From Clostridiales bacterium (lineage in GTDB: Bacteria > Bacillota_A > Clostridia > Oscillospirales > Oscillospiraceae): a DNA stretch of 5,016 bases. The notes beneath the pieces were generated by a model that saw only the letters and a list, made by a program, of their open reading frames with translations, had not been told where the DNA came from and did not search any database. The translations under genes were made by a program, and so were the position numbers. This document shows positions 1-5,016 of this stretch, piece by piece (the first letter of the stretch is position 1; every line of letters begins with the position of its first letter). The DNA is taken from contig SFKX01000039.1 of NCBI GenBank assembly GCA_004553625.1, positions 1 to 5,016 on the forward strand. The letters run 5' to 3'.

Positions 1-1
1 C

Positions 2-292
2 ACCGTGGCCCTGCAGCTGCTTATCAAAGGCGGCCGGTTAGAGTATGACCGGCGCAACGAGCTGCTGACTTGGTCCATCATCAACGCGGCCATAGTCCGA
101 AATAGCTTCGAGGAAATTAAATTGGATAAAAAACCCGGATCCCGCTTTAAGCGCATAGACCCCTGCGATGCTCTGGTGGACGCTCACGCGCTCATGCTCA
201 TCACCAACGGCGGAGACGCCGGCGTGGACGTGGCCAGCGAGCTGGACAACTACTTGGCCATGATGGGCTGGGCCTTAAAAGAGGAGGAGTAA
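2..292 (+). CDS. Phage terminase large subunit, C-terminal fragment (5' end outside window)
   Basis: This is the last 97 codons of the ATP-driven DNA-packaging motor subunit, which docks on the portal and cuts concatemeric phage DNA. The reading frame is open from the first bases (Thr, then GTG), so GTG at 5 is an internal Val and not a start. The visible part corresponds to the end of the RNase H-like nuclease domain. It contains a YDRRNELLTWSIINA segment, then RIDPCDALVDAHALM, typical of the Terminase_1 (HK97-type) family. An Asp in the RIDPCDA segment is the likely last metal-binding acidic residue, by family analogy. The protein ends in an acidic EEE tail whose GAG codons (281-289) double as the ribosome binding site of the portal gene, and the TAA lies 3 bp before the portal ATG. 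The ATPase domain lies upstream and cannot be checked. Identity also rests on position directly before a portal gene. Confidence 0.88.
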   Translation, partial: TVALQLLIKGGRLEYDRRNELLTWSIINAAIVRNSFEEIKLDKKPGSRFKRIDPCDALVDAHALMLITNGGDAGVDVASELDNYLAMMGWALKEEE

Positions 293-295
293 AAC

Positions 296-1624
296 ATGAG
301 ATTTTTAGACCTGTTCCGAAAAAAGGACGCGACGTCATCCTCGGAGCAGCTGACGCTCAACCAGCTGCTGGACTGGCTGGGTGTTCATGACGTATCAGGC
401 GAGGCCCTGTCCGAAGCCACTTATTTTGCCTGCATCAAGGTGCTGTCGGAGAGCATCGGCAAGCTGCCGCTGCGGCTCATGCAGTCGACACCAAACTCCG
501 GCGTCACGCCCCTGAGGTCTCACAGGTACTACAGGATGCTGAACGAGCGGCCCAACCGCTTCATGAGCGCCAGCGTTTTTTGGACTTATATGGAGTACTG
601 CCGGAACCATTACGGCAACGCCTACGCACTGATAGACACCCACGACCCGGAGCGCCCGCAGCTGTGGCCGATGGACCCGAGGAACATGCAGGTCTGGTAC
701 GATAACGCCCGGCTGCTCCGGGACGTGCCCGACGTCTACTATGTCTACAGCGATGGCAAGGGCGTGACGACCTACGGATCCGAGGAGATCCTGCACTTCA
801 AAACCCACCAAACCGTGGACGGCCTCGTGGGCGTCAGCGTCTGCGAGCAGCTGGCTAATACCATCCAGGGCAATATCAAGGCCCAGAAGATGGTCAACAA
901 GATGTACGACAGCGGGATGACCGCGAAGGCCGTGCTGCAGTACACCGGCAGCCTCAAAGACGCCAGCGTCGACCAGCTGACCAAGGGGATCGAGGCCTAC
1001 GCCAAGGGAGAAATGAAGGCCAAGGGCGTGGAGAACATCATCCCCATGCCTCTGGGCATGACCCTCACCCCGCTGAACCTTAAACTGGCTGATAGCCAGT
1101 TCCTTGAGGTTAAGCAGTACAGCGCACTGCAGATCGCGGCGGCGTTCGGCGTAAAGCCCAACCAGGTGGGCGACTACACCAAAAACAGCTATGCAAGCGC
1201 TGAGGCGCAGCAGCTGTCTTTCCTGGTCGACACGCTGCTTTTTAACATCAAACAATACGAGGAGGAGCTGAGCTGGAAGCTACTGACCGACGCCGAGGAG
1301 GCCGCGGGGCTATCCGCCAAGTTCAACACCTCCGTGCTGCTCCGCGCGGACCAGGAGACCAAAATCTCCACCCTGAGCACCGCCGTGAGCAGCTTTTTGA
1401 TGACGCCAAATGAGGCGCGCGAGCAGCTTGACCTCCCTCACAAAGAGGGCGGCGACCAGCTGCTTGGCAATGGTGCGGCGATCCCCGTGCAGTATGCAGG
1501 GTCGCAATATATGTCCGGCCAGGCCGCGGCGCCTGCTGCCGGAACAAACACTACGGCAAGAGAGGAGGATAAGGCATGGATAATAACCGCGATAAAGGCC
1601 GCGATACAGGAGACGCTGGGCTGA
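296..1624 (+). CDS. Phage portal protein, HK97 family
   Basis: This 442-residue protein would form the dodecameric ring at one capsid vertex through which DNA enters and leaves, and on which terminase and later the connector dock. The length is normal for the HK97-type portal family. Hallmarks in order: an N-terminal segment ALSEATYFACIKVLSESIGKLP (39-58 in part), LWPMDPRNMQVW (123-134), the EEILHFK and DGLVGVSVCEQL region (163-186), DSQFLEVKQYSALQIAAAFGV (266-286 in part) and KNSYASAEAQQLSFL (296-310). A MTPNEAREQLDLP motif (369-381) precedes a G-rich stretch. The last 40 residues are Ala/Thr-rich, low in complexity and probably flexible. The ATG follows a GAGGAGGAG ribosome binding site (281-289). 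The 3' end overlaps the protease gene by 49 bp in another frame. No damage is visible. The family call is secure. Confidence 0.96.
   Translation: MRFLDLFRKKDATSSSEQLTLNQLLDWLGVHDVSGEALSEATYFACIKVLSESIGKLPLRLMQSTPNSGVTPLRSHRYYRMLNERPNRFMSASVFWTYMEYCRNHYGNAYALIDTHDPERPQLWPMDPRNMQVWYDNARLLRDVPDVYYVYSDGKGVTTYGSEEILHFKTHQTVDGLVGVSVCEQLANTIQGNIKAQKMVNKMYDSGMTAKAVLQYTGSLKDASVDQLTKGIEAYAKGEMKAKGVENIIPMPLGMTLTPLNLKLADSQFLEVKQYSALQIAAAFGVKPNQVGDYTKNSYASAEAQQLSFLVDTLLFNIKQYEEELSWKLLTDAEEAAGLSAKFNTSVLLRADQETKISTLSTAVSSFLMTPNEAREQLDLPHKEGGDQLLGNGAAIPVQYAGSQYMSGQAAAPAAGTNTTAREEDKAWIITAIKAAIQETLG
1562..1568 (+). promoter_or_regulatory. Ribosome binding site of the protease gene, inside the portal gene
   Basis: GAGGAGG lies 7 nt before the ATG at 1576 and sits entirely within portal codons. 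It supports the 1576 start even though this makes a 49-bp overlap between two structural genes. Ribosomes finishing the portal would cross this site, so coupled translation is plausible but not shown. Confidence 0.75.
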
Positions 1625-2340
1625 TCTACAAGGCCTCGCAGCTTGAGACCCAGGAAGTCACCGAGGAGGAGCTCAAGGCGATCAACAAGTTCACCCTGGA
1701 GCCTCTGGAGGCGGCGGACGTGTTCACCTTTTCGGCAATACTCTGCGACAACGAGCTGGACCGGCAGTTTGAACAGTTCAGCACCAAGGCGCTCAGAGAA
1801 TTGCAGAAGCTGTTTATCGGTAGAACGGTCATAAAGGACCACATCCGCAGCGCCGACAATCAGGTGGCCCGCATATACGCCACCGAGCTGGTGGACACCG
1901 GTAAGGCGCTGAAAAGCGGCGAGCCGTATCTGCAGCTCAAGGCCCACTGTTATATGGTCCGCACCGACAGCAACAAGGACCTGATAACTGAGATTCGCGC
2001 GGGCATCAAGAAAGAGGGCAGCGTCGGCTTTCGGGCCGCGTCCAGCATATGCAGCATCTGTGGCACGGACAACGCCAAGACCTACTGTAGGCACTGGCCT
2101 GGCCGGACCTACGACAAAGAGGGCGGCCCGACAGTCTGCACTTTTAAGCTGGACGGCGTCAAGGAGGCCTACGAGTTCAGCCTGGTGGCGGTGCCTGCCC
2201 AGCGCCGCGCTGGTGTGAGCAAAAGCTACACCGGCGAGGTGGTGTTCGAGCCCGAGCTGTCCGATGTGGACGCAGCAAAGGCTCAGGAGCGTGCCCGTGC
2301 GCTTGGTCTCAAGGCCAGGCTGCTCGGCACAAAAATTTAA
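1576..2340 (+). CDS. Prohead maturation protease with a Cys/His (possible zinc) insert
   Basis: This 254-residue protein is the probable serine protease packed into the prohead, which removes the N-terminal domain of the capsid protein and allows expansion. It sits between portal and capsid genes, the standard place for this enzyme. Family-like landmarks are VIKDHI with His89 (candidate catalytic His), EGSVGF with Ser149 (candidate nucleophile, matching the SxGF pattern), and YEFSLVAVPAQ (199-209), matching the ExSxVxxPA strand that supplies the acidic third residue, probably Glu200. Between Ser149 and that strand lies C159-x2-C162-x8-C171-x-H173-x14-C188, which could bind a metal; canonical HK97 gp4 is not known to me to have it. 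The N-terminal 20 residues are charged and look disordered. The start at 1576 follows a good ribosome binding site. Sequence similarity to textbook proteases is modest, so the catalytic assignments are inferred from pattern and position. Confidence 0.85.
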   Translation: MDNNRDKGRDTGDAGLIYKASQLETQEVTEEELKAINKFTLEPLEAADVFTFSAILCDNELDRQFEQFSTKALRELQKLFIGRTVIKDHIRSADNQVARIYATELVDTGKALKSGEPYLQLKAHCYMVRTDSNKDLITEIRAGIKKEGSVGFRAASSICSICGTDNAKTYCRHWPGRTYDKEGGPTVCTFKLDGVKEAYEFSLVAVPAQRRAGVSKSYTGEVVFEPELSDVDAAKAQERARALGLKARLLGTKI

Positions 2341-2363
2341 AAAATTTTAAGGAGGACAAAAAA
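2331..2363 (+). promoter_or_regulatory. A/T-rich leader and strong ribosome binding site of the capsid gene
   Basis: In a GC-rich region, the 20 bases from 2331 to 2350 contain only A and T. They span the last protease codons, its TAA and the start of the gap. They are followed by AAGGAGGA (about 2349-2356) and an A-rich spacer to the ATG at 2364. A small A/T inverted repeat (2332-2338 with 2342-2348, 3-nt spacer) is present but too weak to be a meaningful hairpin. An unstructured A/U-rich leader next to a near-perfect Shine-Dalgarno sequence fits efficient initiation of the most abundant virion protein. I see no convincing -35/-10 pair, so I call it a translational rather than a transcriptional element. 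Confidence 0.6.
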
Positions 2364-3491
2364 ATGACCAAGAAAATGCGCGAGCTCCAGGCTCAGATCC
2401 TGGCGCTCAAAGACGACGTAAAGGGCTACATGGCCGAAGGCGAGGGCAGAGACCTCGACAAGGCTGAGGAGGCCCTCAACAAGATCGACGACCTCCAGAA
2501 GGAGTACGATCTGGAGGCCCGCGCCGAGGCAATCGGAAAGGCGTCCGTGCCCGCTGACGTCGAGCCTGCGGGCAAGGCCGACGGCTTCAAGGCTCTGTCC
2601 AAGCTGATGAACAAGAAGCCCCTGGACGAGAGCGAGAAGGCGCTCATCTCCGGCAATGACGCCACCAGCGGCGAGAACTATCTCATCCCCGAGGACGTGC
2701 GGGTCGCAATCAACGAGCTGCGCAAGACCTATGTGTCTGCCCGTGACATTGTCACCGTCGAGACCACCGACGCCCTGGCCGGCTCTGTGAACTATGAGAG
2801 CGGCACCCCCGCGGGCCTCACCGCATTCGACGACGGCGACGCCATCGCCGAGGAGACCAACCCCACCTTCGTGAAAAAGACCTTCGCGATCGGCTGGTTT
2901 GGCAAGCTCATCCCCATCTCCCGTATTCTGCTGGGCGCTGAGAAGGCCGGTCTCATGGCCTACCTCAACCGCTGGTTTGTCAAGAACGCCACCCTTACTG
3001 AGAACGCTCAGATCTTCGCGGCGCTCAAGGCAGGCTACAACTCCGGCACCCCCAAGGCCATCGCCGGCTGGAAGGCATTTAAAAAGTCCATCAACGTGGA
3101 CCTCGACCCCTCCTGCCTGCTGGACGGTATCATCGTAACCAACCAGAGCGGCTTCGCTGCCCTGGACGCTGAGGAGGACAAGGACGGCAAGCCCGTGCTG
3201 CAGGAGAACCCCGCAAACCGCACCCAGAAGCTGTTCCAGGGCCTGCCTATTAAGGTGTTCCCTGACGCTCAGCTGCCCAATATCGACGGTACGCACTTCC
3301 CCATGATCTACGGTGCGACCAAGGCCGGCGCCACTCTGGTGGAGCATCAGTCCCTCCAGTTCACGCTGTCCGAGCACTATCTGTTCAACAAGAACCAGAA
3401 CTGCCTGCGCGTGATTGAGGGCATCGACGTCATGAGCACCGACACCTCCGCCTACATTTACGGCAGCTTTTCCGCAACGGCTACCGCCTGA
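2364..3491 (+). CDS. Major capsid protein, HK97 fold, with N-terminal scaffolding-like domain
   Basis: This 375-residue protein is the shell subunit of the phage head. Residues 1 to about 60 are highly charged and helical (MRELQAQILALKDDVKGY, then KAEEALNKIDDLQKEYDL), resembling the delta/scaffold domain of HK97 gp5. No separate scaffold gene is present, so this domain likely does that job and is then removed by the upstream protease. The cut is probably somewhere around residues 65-100, which I cannot place exactly. The mature part starts near SGENYLIPEDVRVAI (102-116), a hallmark capsid motif. It continues through an E-loop-like region (about 150-180), FGKLIPISRILL (179-190) and the P/A-domain segments GIIVTNQSGFAAL and FQGLPIKVFPDAQLP, ending with a LRVIEGIDV strand (348-356). 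Isoleucine is coded only by ATC/ATT here, unlike its neighbours. I cannot tell whether HK97-style Lys-Asn crosslinking occurs. Confidence 0.96.
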   Translation: MTKKMRELQAQILALKDDVKGYMAEGEGRDLDKAEEALNKIDDLQKEYDLEARAEAIGKASVPADVEPAGKADGFKALSKLMNKKPLDESEKALISGNDATSGENYLIPEDVRVAINELRKTYVSARDIVTVETTDALAGSVNYESGTPAGLTAFDDGDAIAEETNPTFVKKTFAIGWFGKLIPISRILLGAEKAGLMAYLNRWFVKNATLTENAQIFAALKAGYNSGTPKAIAGWKAFKKSINVDLDPSCLLDGIIVTNQSGFAALDAEEDKDGKPVLQENPANRTQKLFQGLPIKVFPDAQLPNIDGTHFPMIYGATKAGATLVEHQSLQFTLSEHYLFNKNQNCLRVIEGIDVMSTDTSAYIYGSFSATATA

Positions 3492-3502
3492 TATCCTTTA
3501 CC

Positions 3503-3526
3503 GCCGGGCGGCTTAATCCGCCCGGC
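3503..3526 (+). terminator. GC-rich stem-loop after the capsid gene (attenuator, partial terminator or mRNA-stabilising hairpin)
   Basis: A perfect 9-bp inverted repeat, GCCGGGCGG (3503-3511) and CCGCCCGGC (3518-3526), encloses the 6-nt loop CTTAAT, 11 nt after the capsid stop codon. The bases that follow are AATCTTAG, so there is no U-run and strong intrinsic termination is unlikely. The next gene's ribosome binding site (3537-3542) begins 10 nt after the stem. This is the only sizeable intergenic gap in the window. Plausible roles are weak attenuation that lowers downstream expression, or protection of the capsid mRNA 3' end after processing. The structure is clear from sequence; its role is inferred. 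Confidence 0.65.
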
Positions 3527-3549
3527 AATCTTAGAGAGGAGGTGGGCGT

Positions 3550-3873
3550 ATGCTCACAATAGATGACGCTCTGACCTATCTGGGCATCGACTACCCCGAC
3601 GACGAGGTGGTAAAGAAAAATGTCACGCGGGCTCTCGCTGCCGCGCGGGCGGCCGTGCTCGGCGGCGTGGGTGAGGACGTCGACACCTATCTGCCGGACG
3701 ACTCGCGCGTGGCCGAGCTGACGCTGATATACATGGAGGACCTGTATAGCCAGCGCGGAGTGGCCGCGAAGGTCTCCGGCGCTACCCGGCGACTGGTATC
3801 CGACATGGAGCTGCAGCTGAGGATGGAGCTCGCGACCGCGCGAGACAAAGCAGCGGGGAGTGATGGCGCATGA
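3550..3873 (+). CDS. Head-tail connector protein (gp6-like DNA-packaging adaptor)
   Basis: This 107-residue small, mainly helical protein lies directly after the capsid gene, where HK97 gp6/SPP1 gp15-type connectors are found. These form a ring under the portal after packaging. Visible features are an N-terminal MLTIDDALTYLGID helix start, an Ala-rich helix (26-37, RALAAARAAVLG region), a DTYLPDDSRVAELTLIYMEDLYSQRG segment (45-70 in part) and a C-terminal helix with LVSDMELQLRMEL (82-94). The pattern of a D-x-R-containing helix followed by a late LQLR-type helix is what I associate with this family. The start is set by AGGAGG (3537-3542) 7 nt before ATG. The stop overlaps the next gene's start as ATGA. 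Size and context make the call firm; it has no catalytic residues to check. Confidence 0.85.
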   Translation: MLTIDDALTYLGIDYPDDEVVKKNVTRALAAARAAVLGGVGEDVDTYLPDDSRVAELTLIYMEDLYSQRGVAAKVSGATRRLVSDMELQLRMELATARDKAAGSDGA

Positions 3874-4175
3874 GTTATATACCCATAACCATACAGCACC
3901 AGGACCCCTACACCGAGGAGTGGACCGACCTGCTGCACCTGCACGCTATCGCGGTAAACAAGACCGGCGGCAGCGAGACGTTCAGCGCCGGCGCGGATCA
4001 GTACCACCCGCGCCTTAACTTTGACCTGCGCTGGTGCCAGGCGCTTGAGGCTATCCGGTACGACACTCAGTCGCACCGGATCCTCTACCGCGGCCACGCC
4101 TTCAATATCAAGGACTGGGATGACTACATGGAGCAGCATTTAACGGTCCGGCTGGTAGGTGAGGCGTATGGCTGA
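3870..4175 (+). CDS. Phage head closure / head-tail adaptor protein
   Basis: This 101-residue protein is probably the stopper that binds beneath the connector ring and keeps DNA in the filled head (SPP1 gp16 / HK97 gp7-like family). The sequence looks like a compact beta-barrel. It starts with MSYIPITIQHQDPYTEEW, a description of 'type, extent' strands common in this family. It continues with a central AGADQYHPRLNFDLRW (40-55) and ends with the strand series HRILYRGHAFNIKDWDDY (69-86) and LTVRLVGEAYG. The ATG overlaps the connector stop by 4 bp (ATGA), so translation is probably coupled; no strong separate ribosome binding site is obvious, with GGGGAG at 3855-3860 the nearest candidate. Its first codons include three ATA isoleucines (at 3879, 3885 and 3891), a codon absent from the capsid gene. 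The call rests on pattern, size and gene order. Confidence 0.83.
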   Translation: MSYIPITIQHQDPYTEEWTDLLHLHAIAVNKTGGSETFSAGADQYHPRLNFDLRWCQALEAIRYDTQSHRILYRGHAFNIKDWDDYMEQHLTVRLVGEAYG

Positions 4176-4560
4176 CACCGTGAGCATTGAGGTCCTGGGC
4201 GCAGCCATCGAGCAGGAGCTGACCATATACCACCAGGACGTGGTGGACGGCCTTGACCGCGCCACGCAGGACACGATGAAGGCCCTCGTTAAACAGACCC
4301 GCGCCACGGCTCCGGTCGGGTACAGGGGCAAGTTTAAGAGGGATATCACCTACCAGGTGAAAAAACGGAGCTCGCGCGGCTGCCTATATGTATGGGGCGC
4401 CAAGGCTCCGAGCTATCGGCTGACGCATCTGGTCGTCAAAGGACACGCAACGAGAGACGGCGGAAGGACCCGGGGCAATAGCTTCTTGCAAGACGCCCTG
4501 GACAAGCTGCTGCCGCAGTACGAGCGCAATGTGGAGGAGGTGCTGCGCAATGGTCGATAA
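4168..4560 (+). CDS. HK97 gp10-like neck/tail component protein
   Basis: This 130-residue protein belongs to the HK97 gp10 family, found between head closure and tail terminator genes and thought to act in head-tail joining or tail completion. Landmarks are an N-terminal helical half (about 8-45), then VKQTRATAPVGYRGKFKRDI (41-60), matching the family's 'T..AP..tG.lr.si' pattern. A beta strand GCLYVWGAK (71-79) follows, then YRLTHLVVKGHATRDGG (83-99), equal to the family's 'Y...lE.GH' motif, and a NSFLQDALDKLLPQYE helix (104-119). I prefer ATG at 4168 over the in-frame GTG at 4159, because AGGT/GTGAGG (4157-4164) sits at a suitable distance only for the ATG and the added MRR residues have no family support. 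It overlaps the upstream gene by 8 bp and the downstream gene by 11 bp. Confidence 0.87.
   Translation: MADTVSIEVLGAAIEQELTIYHQDVVDGLDRATQDTMKALVKQTRATAPVGYRGKFKRDITYQVKKRSSRGCLYVWGAKAPSYRLTHLVVKGHATRDGGRTRGNSFLQDALDKLLPQYERNVEEVLRNGR
4533..4540 (+). promoter_or_regulatory. Ribosome binding site that decides the start of the tail terminator gene
   Basis: GGAGGAGG lies 9 nt before the ATG at 4550, inside the last codons of the gp10-like gene. An earlier in-frame ATG at 4529 would place this purine run inside the coding region and add an odd MWRRCCA extension with adjacent cysteines. The 4550 start is therefore much more likely. Confidence 0.75.
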
Positions 4561-4867
4561 AATTCTAACCGCTGCCGGCGTCCGCCATCGGCGCGGCCGT
4601 TTCCCCAATCCGCCCGCCGGCACCTACGCCGTGTACATGGACGACATTACCACAGACGGCCCAGACCGGCAGTCCCGCATCCTGCGGCATGACGCCACGG
4701 TGGAGCTGTACGAGCCCCGGCCGGACGACGCCTCAGAGGCAGCCGTGGAGGCTGCCATCACCGCGGAGGGGCTCCAGTGGACAAAGCAGGACCGGTACTG
4801 GATCCAGTCGGAGCAACTATACCAAGTCATTTATGAATTTAACTATTTTGAAAAAAGGAGGCTGTAA
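4550..4867 (+). CDS. Probable tail terminator / tail completion protein
   Basis: This 105-residue protein sits between the gp10-like gene and the major tail protein, the usual place for the protein that caps the tail tube and joins it to the head (lambda gpU-type role). Visible parts are a basic N-terminus (VRHRRGRFPNPPAG, 11-24), a YAVYMDDITTDGPDRQ segment (27-41) and a beta strand HDATVELYEP (48-57). A helix ASEAAVEAAITAEGLQW (61-77) follows, then a final strand YQVIYEFNYFEKRRL (91-105). This strand-helix-strand order with an 'HDATVELYEP' centre fits terminator-type folds. No enzymatic motif is seen. The 3' end is unusually AT-rich and contains the next gene's ribosome binding site. Function rests mainly on order and fold impression, since these proteins diverge strongly; 'uncharacterised phage neck protein' is the cautious alternative. 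Confidence 0.72.
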   Translation: MVDKILTAAGVRHRRGRFPNPPAGTYAVYMDDITTDGPDRQSRILRHDATVELYEPRPDDASEAAVEAAITAEGLQWTKQDRYWIQSEQLYQVIYEFNYFEKRRL

Positions 4868-4869
4868 AC
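4828..4869 (+). promoter_or_regulatory. AT-rich leader and ribosome binding site of the major tail protein gene
   Basis: From about 4828 to 4856 the sequence becomes strongly A/T-rich (TTATGAATTTAACTATTTTG followed by an A-run), within the last codons of the tail terminator gene. AAGGAGG (4855-4861) follows, 8 nt before ATG at 4870. The arrangement resembles the capsid gene leader and fits efficient initiation of another abundant virion protein. The role is inferred. Confidence 0.55.
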
Positions 4870-5016
4870 ATGGCCAAAAGGGACAAAGACGTTATAACCC
4901 TCGGCTCCGGTAAGATTTACGTGGCCGAGTTTTCCGACACCATGCCCACCGTGGAGACCCTCTGCGTGGATAAGAACCACCTGGGGTGGATCAAGGGCGG
5001 CGCGTCTCTTGAATAC
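4870..5016 (+). CDS. Major tail (tube) protein, N-terminal fragment (3' end outside window)
   Basis: Only the first 49 codons are present, and the frame stays open to the window end. The protein would be the repeating subunit of the tail tube. The visible start (MAKRDKDVITLGSGKIYVAEF, then ETLCVDKNHLGWIKGGASLEY at the window edge) has the 'LGSGK.Y...F' and 'LGWIKGGASLEY' segments I recognise from major tail proteins of Clostridia siphophages and prophages. The GGASLEY stretch is the family's early strand leading into the tube barrel. Position after a terminator-type gene, and a strong ribosome binding site with an AT-rich leader, agree with this. The start is well set. Most of the protein is not visible, so extra C-terminal domains (for example Ig-like) cannot be judged. 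Confidence 0.85.
   Translation, partial: MAKRDKDVITLGSGKIYVAEFSDTMPTVETLCVDKNHLGWIKGGASLEY

Noticed and set aside
5..7. GTG at 5 as a true start codon giving a 95-residue protein
   Set aside because: The frame is open to the window edge and the sequence matches the tail of a large terminase subunit, so this is an internal valine codon.
395..1255. A 286-codon open frame on the minus strand opposite the portal gene
   Set aside because: The product is His/Val/Leu-rich without any family pattern, and it lies wholly within the clear portal gene. It is a codon-bias shadow.
1438..2094. A 218-codon open frame on the minus strand across the portal/protease junction
   Set aside because: It has no recognisable domain and runs against two well-supported genes; no promoter-like sequence or strong ribosome binding site was seen for it.
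2332..2348. A/T inverted repeat before the capsid gene as a regulatory hairpin or operator
   Set aside because: It pairs only A and T with a 3-nt spacer, too weak to be stable. It is better explained as an unstructured A/U-rich translation leader.
2337..3377. A 346-codon open frame on the minus strand opposite the capsid gene
   Set aside because: It is a mirror effect of the capsid gene's biased GC-rich codons. Its translation is Leu/Val/Gly-rich with no recognisable domain, and the plus-strand capsid protein is unmistakable.
3492..3549. Intergenic gap as a site for a promoter or small RNA
   Set aside because: The gap is 58 bases. The hairpin and the ribosome binding site occupy most of it, and no -35/-10 pair is visible.
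4159..4167. GTG at 4159 as start of the gp10-like protein
   Set aside because: The purine-rich site at 4157-4164 would overlap this start. ATG at 4168 has the proper spacing and gives a typical N-terminus.
4529..4549. ATG at 4529 as start of the tail terminator protein
   Set aside because: It would put the GGAGGAGG ribosome binding site inside the gene and add an implausible MWRRCCA extension. ATG at 4550 is better supported.

Overview
The window is a dense, entirely plus-strand head and head-tail joining module of a tailed phage or prophage (siphovirus-like, HK97-type). The host is most likely a GC-rich Clostridia-type Firmicute. That host guess is an inference from strong AGGAGG-type ribosome binding sites before most genes, GC-rich composition, and protein styles familiar from gut Clostridia prophages (a prohead protease with a CxxC insert, a major tail protein beginning with an LGSGKIYVAEF segment). 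No host gene, integrase, attachment site, tRNA, CRISPR or mobile element lies in the window, so integrated prophage and free phage cannot be told apart.

Layout: (1) 2-292, C-terminal end of the large terminase subunit, cut by the window start. (2) 296-1624, portal protein. (3) 1576-2340, prohead maturation protease, overlapping the portal by 49 bp and carrying a Cys/His cluster that resembles a zinc site. (4) 2364-3491, HK97-fold major capsid protein with an N-terminal helical scaffolding-like domain. (5) 3492-3549, a short intergenic stretch with a perfect 9-bp GC-rich stem-loop. (6) 3550-3873, head-tail connector. (7) 3870-4175, head closure/adaptor protein. (8) 4168-4560, HK97 gp10-like neck/tail protein. 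(9) 4550-4867, probable tail terminator/completion protein. (10) 4870-5016, start of the major tail tube protein, cut by the window end.

How the genes work together: terminase drives DNA through the portal into a prohead built from the capsid protein. The protease removes the capsid protein's N-terminal domain during maturation. The connector and closure proteins stack on the portal to seal the filled head, and the gp10-like and terminator proteins join it to the tail tube. Genes 6-9 overlap by 4-11 bp, which suggests translational coupling.

The capsid gene differs from its neighbours. It has an A/T-only leader before a strong ribosome binding site, no ATA isoleucine codons, and a stem-loop after its stop, all consistent with high and separately tuned expression. 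The major tail protein start has a similar AT-rich leader. I see no new biological system here; the gene order is classical. The points most worth checking are the Cys/His insert in the protease and the RNA-level arrangement around the capsid gene.
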